Shown here one piece after another: positions 1 to 11,034 of a DNA stretch of 64,000 nucleotides. A program made the position numbers and the translations under genes. This DNA is from Zea mays (taxonomy: Eukaryota > Streptophyta > Magnoliopsida > Poales > Poaceae). Within the stretch, counting starts at the first letter, position 1. The number at the start of each line of letters is the position of its first letter. The notes below the pieces were generated by a model. The model saw nothing but the letters and a program-made list of their open reading frames with translations, was not told the origin of the DNA and ran no database searches. The stretch is taken from contig NC_050104.1 of assembly GCF_902167145.1 (NCBI RefSeq), forward strand, positions 100,761,849 through 100,825,848, in the 5' to 3' direction.

Positions 1-1461
1 TTTACTTATTGCATTCTATTGTATGGTGTACTGTTCTTTTGTATTAAATATGTGGATGTATGTATGTTTGCAATCGCATAGAGAACGATCCGGTTGAAGA
101 GCCCGAGGAACTCGCAGGAGAAGCCCCTGAGCAGCAGTCGGAGGCAAGTGTCCCTTGACCTATCTCTGTCCTATTCATTCTTTAATTCACCTCCCGCTTT
201 ACATATTTATACCTAAGGTTTGACTAGCTTTTGTTATCCCTATCCTTGCTTACCTATTTGGGTTGGATTATTACTGTTTAGCTTTATGCTATTGCTCAAC
301 TCTAATCAATGAACATGATGAGATTATCTATGATACGCTGTTTTCCCTTCTCTTGTTATGATGTTGTACTTGTGACCTTCAAGGGGACTCGAGCGGTTTC
401 TCGAGTGCCTCTCCGTAAGGACCTGTTCTATGGATGACCGCCCGGGAAAACAGTGCAACCATGAGGGTAGAATGGGGTGCCCTTAGCTGAATAATTAGAG
501 GATCCGGGGTGTAGTTCACTTAGCCGTCGTGCCGTCAATGGGGCTCGGTGTATGCGGCTCGCTCTGCCAAGGTTGATTTGTCCCTTGGGGAGGAGTGCGG
601 TACATTTAGGAAACCTAACGGGTGGCTACAGCCCCGGGGAATCTTTGTAAAGGCTACGTAGTGATGCCCTACTGGGTCACCTTGGTAGTGATCAATGGAG
701 AGTCATGATCTCCGGGCAGAATGGGAATCACGGCTTGTGGGTAAAGTGCACAACCTCTGCAGAGTGTTTGAAAACTGATATATCAGCCGTGCTCACGGTT
801 ATGAGCGGCCAAGGGAGCTCCAGTGATTAGTGGTACTTGATCAGAGACATTGTGGTACAGGTGGTTATGAGATTGATGATTTTGGTTATGACTATGGTGC
901 TGGTAAGTGGTATTCTTTCCGTTTGGAAAGGGTACATCGGGCTAATAACTCGGGTTAATGCTAAAACTTGGCTTTCTACTAGTAAGTAATAATCTGACCA
1001 ACTAAAAGCAACTGCTTGACTTATCCCCACATAAAGCTAGTCCACTACAGCCAAACAGGATACTTGCTGAGTATGTTGATGTGTACTCACCCTTGCTCTA
1101 CACACCAAACCCCCCCAGGTTGTCAGCATTGCAACCACTGCTCAGGAGAAGATGAAGCTGTGGAAGGAGACTTCTAGGAGTTCCAAGACTACGACGAGTT
1201 CTAGGTGTGGGTTAGCGGCAACCCCCAGTCGGCTGCCTGTGAAGGCCGCAGTTATCTACGTTTCTTTTCCGCACTTTGATTTATTGTAAGAACTATATGG
1301 ACGTCTCAGACGTACGATGTAATCAACTATTATTCCCTTTTAATACTATTTTGAGCACTGTGTGATGATGTCCATATTATGTAACTGCTGTGTACGTGAA
1401 TAACTGATCCTGGCACGTACATGGTTCGCATTCGGTTTGCCTTCTAAAACCGGGTGTGACA
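1..1461 (+). repeat. 5' LTR of element 1 (3' portion)
   Basis: The sequence matches 9561-11034 almost base for base and ends in GTGTGACA, immediately followed by the PBS. Relative to the 3' LTR it lacks 7 bp after position 140, which breaks the short acidic frame described for the other LTRs. Confidence 0.93.
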
Positions 1462-1465
1462 TAAG

Positions 1466-1478
1466 TGGTATCAAAGCC
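1466..1478 (+). other. Primer binding site (tRNA-iMet type)
   Basis: TGGTATCAAAGCC begins four bases after the LTR end. It matches the plant initiator-Met tRNA 3' end complement (TGGTATCAGAGCC) with one difference. Confidence 0.88.
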
Positions 1479-1721
1479 AGGCTGACTGTAGGACCGCTAG
1501 CCTAGAGTAGAATGGTCGTTCTAAGGACTATGGACCTCTGTCTCTGCCTTGACTTTGATATCCTTTCAAAAGTTGGTCATACCGACCAAACCTATGTTCT
1601 ACTATATACTATACCTTGCTGAAAATCATGTTTTATCCTAATCCTTCATTCACTCATGATTCATTATTTGCTGGTCATATTAATTCTCTTCTCACCCTTT
1701 TGCTTGCAATGTCTTTTGTAG

Positions 1722-2720
1722 ATGGCTCGACTTAGACACACTGCACGAAAGTCAGTCATCCCCTTCTTACCCTCCCGCCTTGCTGAGCGTCCGCTTCGCC
1801 GTCCCGTGGCCGGACAGTCCAGCCACTTGGAGAGACTACACCACCGCCTGCTTGAGGAGCAGGAACGTCGACGACAGGAGCAGCAGGGCTCTTCTTTCTC
1901 GCTCCACCAGGAGATAGAGTCTGTGAGGAGCTGCTCCCCTGTGCTTCCTCTGGAGGCGCCCCCTGCACCACCACTGGGCGTCCCAGCTTCTGGAGTAGCT
2001 GCTGGAGGAGACCCAGACGACAGAGGAGGCGACGACAGCTCGAGCCACGACACCGACTTCTCTGCTAACCTTGAGCCGGAAGGATGGGTTGCTCGACCCA
2101 TCACTCGCGACGCTGCTCGCGGGTGTCACTTCCACGATGCGCTCGACACCCTGCTACGTCGGGCATTTGACCGGCATACTTGGTCCGTCGAGTATAGCTG
2201 TGTGGTCTACCAGCACAGTCGCGGGGTCTACCCGGACCGCTGGGAGGCAACCTGCTTGGTGCGCTGTCCGGAGAACAGTCTCCAGGGTGCTGAGGTCTGC
2301 TCAGAGCACTATTCTATCTCTGAGCGGGACTCAGCTGAGGCAGCCATGCAAGATGCTGCACGGCGTGCGCTTTCGCACTACTGCTCGGTTTTCGGTGGGG
2401 CAGCTGACGGTCTTGACCTGAAGTATTACCCCCGCCGTTCATCTGGCAGCACAGGAGGCGTGATTGTCTCACCTGTCGGTGAGGGCAATCCTAGGTTGAG
2501 CAGCACAGTCAACCTAGCCGCCGTGCTAAACACGGAGCTGGACCATGCACTAGACGAGCTGAGTAGGGCTCGTGCTGAGATCGCCCTGCTGCGGGCTGAG
2601 CGCGCGGAACGTCGTCACCTGGACGGTGGTTCCCCGCTCCCGTCGGGACTCAGCACCCGTACCGCTCACCTCAGCGTGGACACCAGTCTTATGGCAATCC
2701 CGACTGCAAGACCAAGATAA
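1722..2720 (+). CDS. Accessory ORF between PBS and gag (332 aa, C-terminus frameshifted)
   Basis: An open frame of 332 codons in the leader upstream of gag. I do not recognise a named family. The N-terminal third is basic then Ser/Pro/acidic. The middle (roughly residues 125-210) could fold as helix, three strands, helix, ending in an Ala-rich helix (DSAEAAMQDAARRAL), which loosely resembles a double-stranded-RNA-binding domain. A Leu/Ala/Glu/Arg-rich helix (about residues 270-300) looks like a short coiled coil. The homologue in element 2 (37811-38824) is 337 aa and colinear until a one-base difference in a C run near 2635, after which this copy reads a different tail. The ATG directly follows a pyrimidine-rich tract ending TTTTGTAG, a good 3' splice-site context. 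Function unknown; dsRNA binding is inference. Confidence 0.7.
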   Translation: MARLRHTARKSVIPFLPSRLAERPLRRPVAGQSSHLERLHHRLLEEQERRRQEQQGSSFSLHQEIESVRSCSPVLPLEAPPAPPLGVPASGVAAGGDPDDRGGDDSSSHDTDFSANLEPEGWVARPITRDAARGCHFHDALDTLLRRAFDRHTWSVEYSCVVYQHSRGVYPDRWEATCLVRCPENSLQGAEVCSEHYSISERDSAEAAMQDAARRALSHYCSVFGGAADGLDLKYYPRRSSGSTGGVIVSPVGEGNPRLSSTVNLAAVLNTELDHALDELSRARAEIALLRAERAERRHLDGGSPLPSGLSTRTAHLSVDTSLMAIPTARPR

Positions 2721-3140
2721 CTCTAGAACTATAGCTCGTTAGAGTTGGATCTTGTAATTAATACGAAATATATATACATAGAAGCTTCAGTCTTAGCGTT
2801 AGTCTCGCTCTTAGTTAAGTCTTAGTTAGACAGGGTAGTTTGCTATATCCTGTGCATTTATGTTTGTCATGATGAACTTTGTTTGGTTTGGATCTTTGTA
2901 ATGATTGTCACCAGAGTGTGGGTGTCCCCTGCATTTTGGTTTACCTATTATGTTAATAAAGTTAGTTATATAGTTGGGAAACCCTTTATTCTCCTTTCCT
3001 CTTTATCTGAGAAGCTGTGTGGTCTGTGTTGGAGATCAGTGAAGATGCTCATCTGTTCAGTGCTGTTGAAGAATTCTATCCTCTTTTCTTATGCTGCAAG
3101 ATTTGCCAGATCAGTTCTGATGTGTGGTTGCATTCTGTAG

Positions 3141-6100
3141 ATGTCAGAGAACAGGCACAGAGGAGGAAGGCGTGATCAACAGGAGCGAGCCGCTCCGCAG
3201 GATGAGGTGCCCCAGCAGCAGCACCTGCCGCCCCCGCCCCCGATGTCGATCGAGCAGATGTTTCTGATGCAGACTCAGGCAGTTCAAGCCATCGGTCAGA
3301 CTTTGGCCGCCATTCAGCAGCAGCAGCAGCAACAGTAGCAGGCCCCACCTCAGCCTCAGATGCCTCAGATGCCCAGAGATAAGCGTGCTGAATTCATGAG
3401 AGGTCATCCACCAACGTTCGCTCATTCTTCTGACCCCATGGATGCTGAAGATTGGCTGCGCACTGTGGAGCGGGAGTTGCATACCGCTCAGTGCGATGAC
3501 AGGGAGAAAGTCCTGTATGGTCCCCGTTTGTTGAGAGGAGCAGCCCAATCATGGTGGGAGTCTTACCTCGCCACCCATGCCCACCCTGACGCCATCACCT
3601 GGGAAGAGTTCAGAGGAAGCTTCCGTCAGTACCATGTTCCTGCAGGTCTGATGACAGTGAAGAAGGAGGAGTTCCTGGCTCTCAAGCAAGGGCCGTTGTC
3701 TGTCAGTGAGTACCGGGACAGATTTCTGCAATTGTCTCGCTATGCTCCTGAAGATGTCAACACTGACGCCAAGCGACAGTACCGTTTCCTGAGAGGCTTG
3801 GTTGACCCTCTGCAGTACCAACTGATGAATCACACTTTCCCGACATTCCAGCACCTGATTGACAGAGCAATCATGACAGAAAGGAAGCGTAAAGAGATGG
3901 AGGATCGTAAGCGCAAGATCAGTGGACCCCAGCCTGGAAGCAGCAACCGTCCTCGTTTCTCAGGCAATCAACCTCAGCAGTTCAGGCAAAACCAGCGTCC
4001 ACCTCAGCAGCATCAGCAGTTCCAAAGGCAGTATCCTCAGCATCAGTACCAGAACCGTCAGAGCAATCAGTCAGGAGGTCAGTTTCAGAAGCAGAATCAG
4101 CAGGCATCTCGTCCTCCTGCCCCAGCAGCCCAGCAGAGCAGTCAGGCAGCACCAGCTCAGGATGGAAACAGGGCATGTTTCCACTGTGGAGAGCAAGGCC
4201 ACTGGATGATGCAATGTCCGAAGAAGGCAGCCCAGCAGCAGTCAGGCCCCAATGCCCCAGCAAAGCAGAATGTGCCTCAGTCTGGAGCAGGCAATCGCTC
4301 TCAGCCGCGCTATAATCATGGAAGGCTGAATCACTTGGAGGCTGAAGCAGTTCAGGAGACCCCCGGCATGATAGTAGGTATGTTCCCAGTCGACTCCCAT
4401 ATTGCAGAAGTGTTATTTGATACTGGAGCAACGCATTCTTTCATTACTGCATCATGGGTAGAAGCACATAATCTTCCAATTACTACCATGTCAAACCCCA
4501 TTCAAATTGACTCAGCCGGTGGTAGAATTCGAGCTGATAGCATTTGTTTGAATATAAGTGTGGAAATAAGGGGGATAGCGTTTCCCGCCAACCTTATAGT
4601 AATGGGTACTCAGGGAATAGATGTCATCCTAGGGATGAATTGGCTAGATAAGTATCAGGCAGTTATCAGTTGTGATGAGAGGACAATCAAGTTGGTGTCC
4701 CCACTAGGAGAGGAAGTGGTGACCGAGTTAGTCCCGCCTGAGCCAAAGAAAGGAAGTTGTTATCAGATAGCTGTTGATAGCAGTAAAGCAGACCCAATCG
4801 AGAGGATCAAGGTTGTGTCCGAGTTCCCGGATGTGTTTCCAAAGGACTTACCGGGTATGCCACCAGAGCGGAAAGTTGAGTTTGCTATAGAGCTTCTTCC
4901 CGGAACCGCCCCTATCTTTAAGAGAGCTTACAGAATATCTGGACCAGAGTTGATTGAGCTTAAGAAGCAGATTGATGAGCTGTCAGAGAAAGGTTACATC
5001 CGGCCAAGCACCTCGCCTTGGGCCGCCCCTGTCTTGTTCGTGGAAAAGAAAGATGGCACCAAGAGGATGTGCATCGATTACCGAGCTCTGAATGATGTCA
5101 CGATCAAGAACAAGTACCCCTTGCCCAGAATAGAAGATCTGTTCGACTAGTTGAGAGGAGCCAGTGTGTTCTCCAAGATTGATCTGAGGTCAGGTTATCA
5201 TCAGCTCAGGATCCGACCTTCAGACATTCCGAAGACGGCATTCATTTCCAAGTATGGTTTGTATGAGTTCACAGTGATGTCTTTTGGTTTGACCAATGCG
5301 CCAGCGTTCTTTATGAACTTGATGAACAGTGTATTCATGGATTATCTTGATAAGTTTGTGGTGGTATTCATTGATGACATTCTGGTTTATTCTCAAAGCG
5401 AAGAAGAGCACGCAGATCATTTGAGGATGGTGTTGCAGAGATTGCGAGAGCACCAGTTGTATGCAAAGTTGAGCAAGTGTGAGTTCTGGATCAATGAAGT
5501 CCTGTTCTTGGGTCACATAATCAACAAAGAAGGTTTGGCTGTGGATCCGAAGAAAGTGGCAGACATTCTGAACTGGAAAGCGCCAACAGATGCTCGAGGA
5601 ATCAAGAGTTTCATTGGAATGGCCGGATATTATCGGCGATTCATTGAAGGGTTTTCGAAGATTGCGAAACCAATGACAGCGTTGCTAGGCAACAAAGTTG
5701 AGTTCAAGTGGACCCAGAAATGCCAAGAGGCCTTTGAAGCGCTGAAAGAGAAGTTGACTACAACGCCTGTCTTAGTCTTGCCTAATGTGCACAAGCCCTT
5801 CTCGGTGTATTGTGATGCTTGCTACACAGGTTTGGGATGTGTGTTGATGCAAGAGGGAAGAGTTGTGGCTTACTCGTCCCGACAGTTGAAGGTTCATGAG
5901 AAGAACTACCCAATCCATGACCTAGAGTTGGCAGCAGTGGTTCATGCACTGAAGTCATGGAGGCACTATCTGTATGGACAGAAATGTGATGTTTACACAG
6001 ATCATAAGAGTCTGAAGTACATATTCACTCAGTCAGAGTTGAACATGAGGCAACGAAGATGGTTAGAGTTGATCAAAGACTATGAGTTGGAGATTCATTA

Positions 6101-7703
6101 CCATCCAGGCAAAGCAAACGTAGTGGCAGATGCTTTGAGCAGAAAGAGCCAAGTCAATCTGATGGTCGCTCGTCTGATGCCTTATGAGTTGGCCAAGGAG
6201 TTTGACAGGTTGAGTCTCGGATTTCTGAACAATTCGCGAGGAGTCACAGTCGAGTTGGAACCTACCTTAGAGCGCGAAATCAAAGAAGCGCAGAAGAATG
6301 ATGAGAAGATCAGTGAGATCCGGCGACTGATTCGAGATGGCAGAAGCAAAGATTTTCGAGAAGATGCAGAAGGTGTGATCTGGTTCAAAGACCGTTTGTG
6401 TGTTCCCAATGTCCAGTCTATTCGGGAGTTGATTCTCAAGGAAGCTCATGAGACAGCCTATTCGATTCACCCTGGCAGTGAGAAGATGTATCAGGATCTG
6501 AAGAAGAAATTCTGGTGGTATGGAATGAAAAGGGAAATCGCAGAGCATGTGGCTATGTGCGATAGTTGCCGAAGAATTAAGGCAGAGCACCAGAGACCTG
6601 CTGGATTGTTGCAAACGTTGCAGATCCCTCAGTGGAAATGGGATGAAATCGGTATGGATTTCATAGTCGGATTGCCTCGCACTCGAGCCGGCTACGATTC
6701 CATTTGGGTAGTAGTGGACCGCTTGACCAAGTCAGCCCACTTCATACCTGTCAAGACCAACTATAGCAGTGCAGTATTGGCAGAGTTGTATATGTCTCGG
6801 ATCGTTTGTCTTCATGGTGTGCCAAAGAAGATAGTGTCAGACAGAGGAACGCAGTTCACCTCTCATTTCTGGCAGCAGTTGCATGAAGCTTTGGGCACGC
6901 ATCTGAATTTCAGTTCAGCTTATCATCCGCAGACAGATGGCCAGACCGAAAGGACCAATCAAATTCTTGAAGACATGTTGAGAGCCTGTGCGTTGCAAGA
7001 TCAGTCCGGATGGGACAAGCGATTGCCTTATGCAGAGTTTTCCTATAACAACAGTTACCAGGCCAGTTTGAAGATGTCCCCATTTCAGGCGCTCTATGGA
7101 AGGAGTTGCAGAACTCCGTTGCAATGGGATCAGCCTGGAGAAAAGCAGGTGTTTGGGCCAGACATTTTGCTTGAAGCCGAAGAGAACATCAAGATGGTTC
7201 GAGAGAATCTGAAGATAGCGCAATCAAGACAGCGAAGCTATGCAGACACAAGAAGAAGAGAGCTGAGTTTCGAAGTCGAAGACTTTGTCTATCTGAAAGT
7301 GTCACCGATCAGAGGAGTCAGAAGATTCGGAGTGAAAGGCAAGCTAGCACCCCGCTACATTGGTCCGTATCAGATTCTTGCAAGACGTGGAGAAGTGGCC
7401 TATCAGCTCAGTTTGCTAGAGAATTTGTCTGCTGTGCATAATGTCTTTCATGTGTCTCAGTTGAAGAAGTGCTTGCGTGTGCCAGAAGAGCAGTTGCCAG
7501 TGGAAGGTCTTGAAGTCCAGGAGGACTTGACCTACGTTGAGAAGCCAGTGCAAATCCTTGAGGTTGCAGACAGAGTCACCCGAAGGAAGACCATCAGAAT
7601 GTGCAAAGTCAAATGGAATCATCACTCTGAGGAAGAAGCAACCTGGGAGCGTGAAGATGATCTGATGGCTAAATACCCTGAGCTCTTTGCTAGCCAACCC
7701 TGA
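3141..7703 (+). pseudogene. gag-pol polyprotein with two in-frame TAG codons
   Basis: One reading frame of about 1520 codons encodes the whole Gag-Pol of a chromovirus. In order: Gln-rich N-terminus; retrotransposon Gag domain (motif AQSWWESYL); zinc knuckle CX2CX4HX4C at 4176-4217; protease DTG at 4419-4427; reverse transcriptase with FIDD at 5367-5378; RNase H ([15 protein letters not shown]); integrase with an HHCC-type finger and the SDRG and [10 protein letters not shown] core motifs; GPY/F-like segment; C-terminal chromodomain-like region. PR-RT-RH-INT order with a chromodomain defines the Ty3/Gypsy chromoviruses; domain make-up and LTR size fit the Del/Tekay clade. The frame is interrupted at 3336-3338 in the poly-Gln stretch and at 5148-5150 in RT; element 2 reads CAG at the second site. 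No frameshifts were seen, so decay is limited to these stops. Gag and Pol are not separated by a frameshift. Confidence 0.93.
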
Positions 7704-7724
7704 ATCTCGAGGGCGAGATTCTTT

Positions 7725-7739
7725 TAAGGGGGATAGGTT
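7725..7739 (+). other. Polypurine tract of element 1
   Basis: A purine-rich stretch (AAGGGGGATAGG) lies directly before the 3' LTR start TGTAACG. The same sequence precedes the 3' LTR of element 2. Confidence 0.85.
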
Positions 7740-9050
7740 TGTAACGCCCTGAATTTGGGGGTAGAATTTTTTCTTCTTTTCTCTCACCAAATTCGGGCGT
7801 TACTCTCTTTTCTCTTTCCCGTTTGCTCCTTCTTCCCAATTTCAAACCAGTATAGCGGTAGGTGTCCGTGTCATGTATAAACCAAAACCTAAGTGTCATG
7901 GGTGTTGCATCATGCCGAAGCACATTTCTTTGTCTGAGGTTGAGTGTTCGTCTCGTTCCGTTCCGGATTTTGATTCGCGTTTTAAGTCCATTTAGTGGTC
8001 CGCGCGCGTCGTGGGTTTTCAATCCGCAAAGTGGCTCGGCCCAGCCCAACATAGCCCAACCCAGCTCAGCCGGCCCGGCCCGCCCTGGCCTGCGCGCCCC
8101 TGGCGCCCAACCCCCCCCTGCGCCCCCCATCCTCTCTCTCTCCCTCATTTGGATCTCCCGCGCAACAACTTCCCTCTCCCTCTTCCACCTCTCTCTCCCC
8201 GTGGTGCCCTAGGGTTTGGAGACGGCGATCACCGGATTTTGGACCCCGAGGTGAGCTCCCCTCCCCTTCTCTCTCTCTCTCCCTCTCCCTCCTCTTCTTC
8301 CCCCCCGCGCGCGCCCTCCCTCTCCCCTGCCCGCGCCCGACCCCATCCCCGCCCCTGCCCGGCGTGGCGGCGCCCTTGCCCGCCCCTCCCCGCGGCGGCG
8401 CTCGGCCTCCCCGCTCGGCCCCTCCCCGGCGGCGCCCGGCCTCCCCGCTCGGCCCTCCCCGCTCGACCCCTCCCCCTCCCTCCCCGCGGCGGCGCTCGGC
8501 GCCCGCCCCCGGCTCGCCCGCTCGGCGCCCGTCCCCGGCTCCCCCGCCCGGCCTCCCTCCCGCGGCCTCGCCCGCCCCTTCCCCGCCCGCGGCGGCGGCG
8601 CCCGCTCCCTCCCCGGCCCGCGGCGGCGCTCGCCCGCCCCTCCCCCGGCCCGCGGCCGGCCTCGCCCGCCCCTCCCCGGCCCCCGGCGGCCTCCCCCTCC
8701 CCTTCCCCGACCCCGGCGGCCTCGCCCGCCCCTCCCCCGGCCCGCGGCGGCGCTCCCCCGCTCCCTCCCCGGCCCCCGGCGGCCTCCCCCTCCCCTTCCC
8801 CGACCCCGGCGGCCTCGCTCGCCCCCCCGCCCGTCCCCCGGCCCCGCGGCGGCGATCCCGCCCGCCCCTGCTCGCCGGTTCGCGTCCCCGGCGCGGCCCC
8901 GGCCGACTCGGCCGCTCCTGGTCGGTTCAACCGCCCCTGGACCGGTTCAACCGCCCTCCCCCCCGTTCGGCTGCCCGTTCCCGTCCCGGCCTCGCCCGAC
9001 CGTATCTTCGCTCGCCCGCGCTCGCGGTGATTATTCGTTAATTAGCGTGT

Positions 9051-9362
9051 TGCGTCGCGCGCTTCGCCGCGTGACGGTTTGTCTAAATTCAGATTCTATC
9101 TTGTGTTGCGTCGTGCGCTTCGTCGCGCGACGATCCATTTTTGTTTCAGGTTGTTTAAGGTGTAACGCCGCGTGTGTATTTACGCGACGTTTCACTTTGG
9201 ACTCAGTTTAGTCGACGTATGCCGTCGTGCGCTTCGTCGCGCGACGTTTAACGTCTCCTCGTATCTAAGGCGAAGTGTCTCGTTGCGTGCTCGGTCGCGC
9301 GACGAGTCGTTAACTTCTTAATTTGTTTTAGAGAGCTTTGTCGCGCGTCTCGCCGCGCGACC
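9051..9362 (+). repeat. Six spaced CG-rich palindromic motifs in LTR
   Basis: Motifs of the type GTCGTGCGCTTCGTCGCGCGACG-like (shortest core CGCGCGAC or CGCGACG) recur at about 9051, 9106, 9163, 9221, 9281 and 9339, spaced roughly 55-60 bp. They are partly self-complementary. They are absent from the LTRs of element 2. Confidence 0.7.
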
Positions 9363-9619
9363 ATCCTTTTTATTTATCTCCACCTGCTTATAATAATTAG
9401 ACATGAAACATGACTTTACTTTACGCTAAACATAGTGTCTACATTAAATTTCCTTCCATTAAGCGAGTGGTTAATTTATAATCATGTAACGTGATCGTTT
9501 CTCGACTGTCTTTTCCTCTTTCTCTCTTAACTATAACTGCGAGCCCGCGTAGAACGTCTGTTTACTTATTGCATTCTATTGTATGGTGTACTGTTCTTTT
9601 GTATTAAATATGTGGATGT

Positions 9620-10777
9620 ATGTATGTTTGCAATTGCATAGAGAACGATCCGGTTGAAGAGCCCGAGGAACTCGCAGGAGAAGCCCCTGAGCAGCAGTCG
9701 GTTGGTGGAGGCAAGTGTCCCTTGACCTATCTCTGTCCTATTCATTCTTTAATTCACCTCCCGCTTTACATATTTATACCTAAGGTTTGACTAGCTTTTG
9801 TTATCCCTATCCTTGCTTACCTATTTGGGTTGGATTATTACTGTTTAGCTTTATGCTATTGCTCAACTCTAATCAATGAACATGATGAGATTATCTATGA
9901 TACGCTGTTTTCCCTTCTCTTGTTATGATGTTGTACTTGTGACCTTCAAGGGGACTCGAGCGGTTTCTCGAGTGCCTCTCCGTAAGGACCTGTTCTATGG
10001 ATGACCGCCCGGGAAAACAGTGCAACCATGAGGGTAGAATGGGGTGCCCTTAGCTGAATAATTAGAGGATCCGGGGTGTAGTTCACTTAGCCGTCGTGCC
10101 GTCAATGGGGCTCGGTGTATGCGGCTCGCTTTGCCAAGGTTGATTTGTCCCTTGGGGAGGAGTGCGGTACATTTAGGAAACCTAAAGGGTGGCTACAGCC
10201 CCGGGGAATCTTTGTAAAGGCTACGTAGTGATGCCCTGCTGGGTCACCTTGGTAGTGATCAATGGAGAGTCATGATCTCCGGGCAGAATGGGAATCACGG
10301 CTTGTGGGTAAAGTGCACAACCTCTGCAGAGTGTTTGAAAACTGATATATCAGCCGTGCTCATGGTTATGAGCGGCCAAGGGAGCTCCAGTGATTAGTGG
10401 TACTTGATCAGAGACATTGTGGTACAGGTGGTTATGAGATTGATGATTTTGGTTATGACTATGGTGCTGGTAAGTGATATTCTTTCCGTTTGGAAAGGGT
10501 ACATCGGGCTAATAACTCGGGTTAATGCTAAAACTTGGCTTTCTACTAGTAAGTAATAATCTGACCAACTAAAAGCAACTGCTTGACTTATCCCCACATA
10601 AAGCTAGTCCACTACAGCCAAACAGGATACTTGCTGAGTATGTTGATGTGTACTCACCCTTGCTCTACACACCAAACCCCCCCCCCCCCAGGTTGTCAGT
10701 ATTGCAACCACTGCTCAGGAGAAGATGAAGCTGTGGAAGGAGACTTCCAGGAGTTCCAAGACTACGACGAGTTCTAG
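9620..10777 (+). CDS. Candidate spliced acidic mini-ORF in 3' LTR of element 1
   Basis: Putative exon A runs 9620-9710 (ATG to GGAG, followed by the GC-type donor GCAAGT) and exon B 10692-10777 (after a C-run ending CAG). Together they make 177 nt, in frame, giving 58 residues ending in TAG. The product is strongly acidic (motifs DPVEEPEE and DFQEFQDYDEF) with a short Cys/His cluster. No transcript evidence exists here; the call rests on frame and splice-signal conservation with element 2 and with the diverged minus-strand LTR. A non-coding leader intron is the main alternative. Confidence 0.35.
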
Positions 10778-11034
10778 GTGTGGGTTAGCGGCAACCCCCA
10801 GTCGGCTGCCTGTGAAGGCCGCAGTTATCTACGTTTCTTTTCCGCACTTTGATTTATTGTAAGAACTATATGGACGTCTCAGACGTACGATGTAATCAAC
10901 TATTATTCCCTTTTAATACTATTTTGAGCACTGTGTGATGATGTCCATATTATGTAACTGCTGTGTACGTAAATAACTGATCCTGGCACGTACATGGTTC
11001 GCATTCGGTTTGCCTTCTAAAACCGGGTGTGACA

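Larger units (their letters stand above)
1..11034 (+). mobile_element. Ty3/Gypsy chromovirus, Tekay-type element 1 (5' end outside window)
   Basis: Order seen: end of 5' LTR, Met-type PBS, accessory ORF, gag, protease, RT, RNase H, integrase, chromodomain, polypurine tract and a full 3' LTR of 3295 bp. Position 1 corresponds to position 9561 inside the 3' LTR, so about 1.8 kb of the 5' LTR is missing only because of the window edge. By eye the shared LTR portions (about 1460 bp) differ by about nine substitutions, eight of them transitions, plus a 7-bp gap and a C-run length change. This indicates a young insertion already accumulating methylation-type mutations. The right flank is TGCAC; the matching TSD would lie before the window. 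It is inserted in the hAT element that follows. Confidence 0.92.
7740..11034 (+). repeat. 3' LTR of element 1 (3295 bp)
   Basis: Starts TGTAACGCCC and ends GGGTGTGACA. A TATAAA box sits at 7876-7881, followed by a very GC-rich zone (about 8030-9010). A leader with GAG|GTGAGC, a good 5' splice-site match, lies near 8250, and a run of CG-rich palindromic motifs at 9051-9362. The right half is nearly identical to the 5' LTR and closely related to element 2, whereas the GC-rich half is quite different from that of element 2. Confidence 0.93.

Noticed and set aside
827..1030. A 67-codon minus-strand frame conserved in all four Tekay-type LTR copies
   Set aside because: The copies are conserved because LTRs are near-identical, with no independent evidence of coding; there is no motif and no promoter.
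3549..3854. Antisense frames opposite gag and pol (for example 3549-3854, 5220-5516, 6267-6614)
   Set aside because: They are mirror frames of real coding sequence with no motif of their own.
8011..9041. Long Pro/Arg/Gly-rich open frames on both strands of the element 1 3' LTR (339, 233 and 225 codons)
   Set aside because: Very high GC removes stop codons in all frames; composition is that of GC-rich repeats and no motif or frame preference is seen. The similar frames at 35121-35812 and 43290-43888 are rejected for the same reason.
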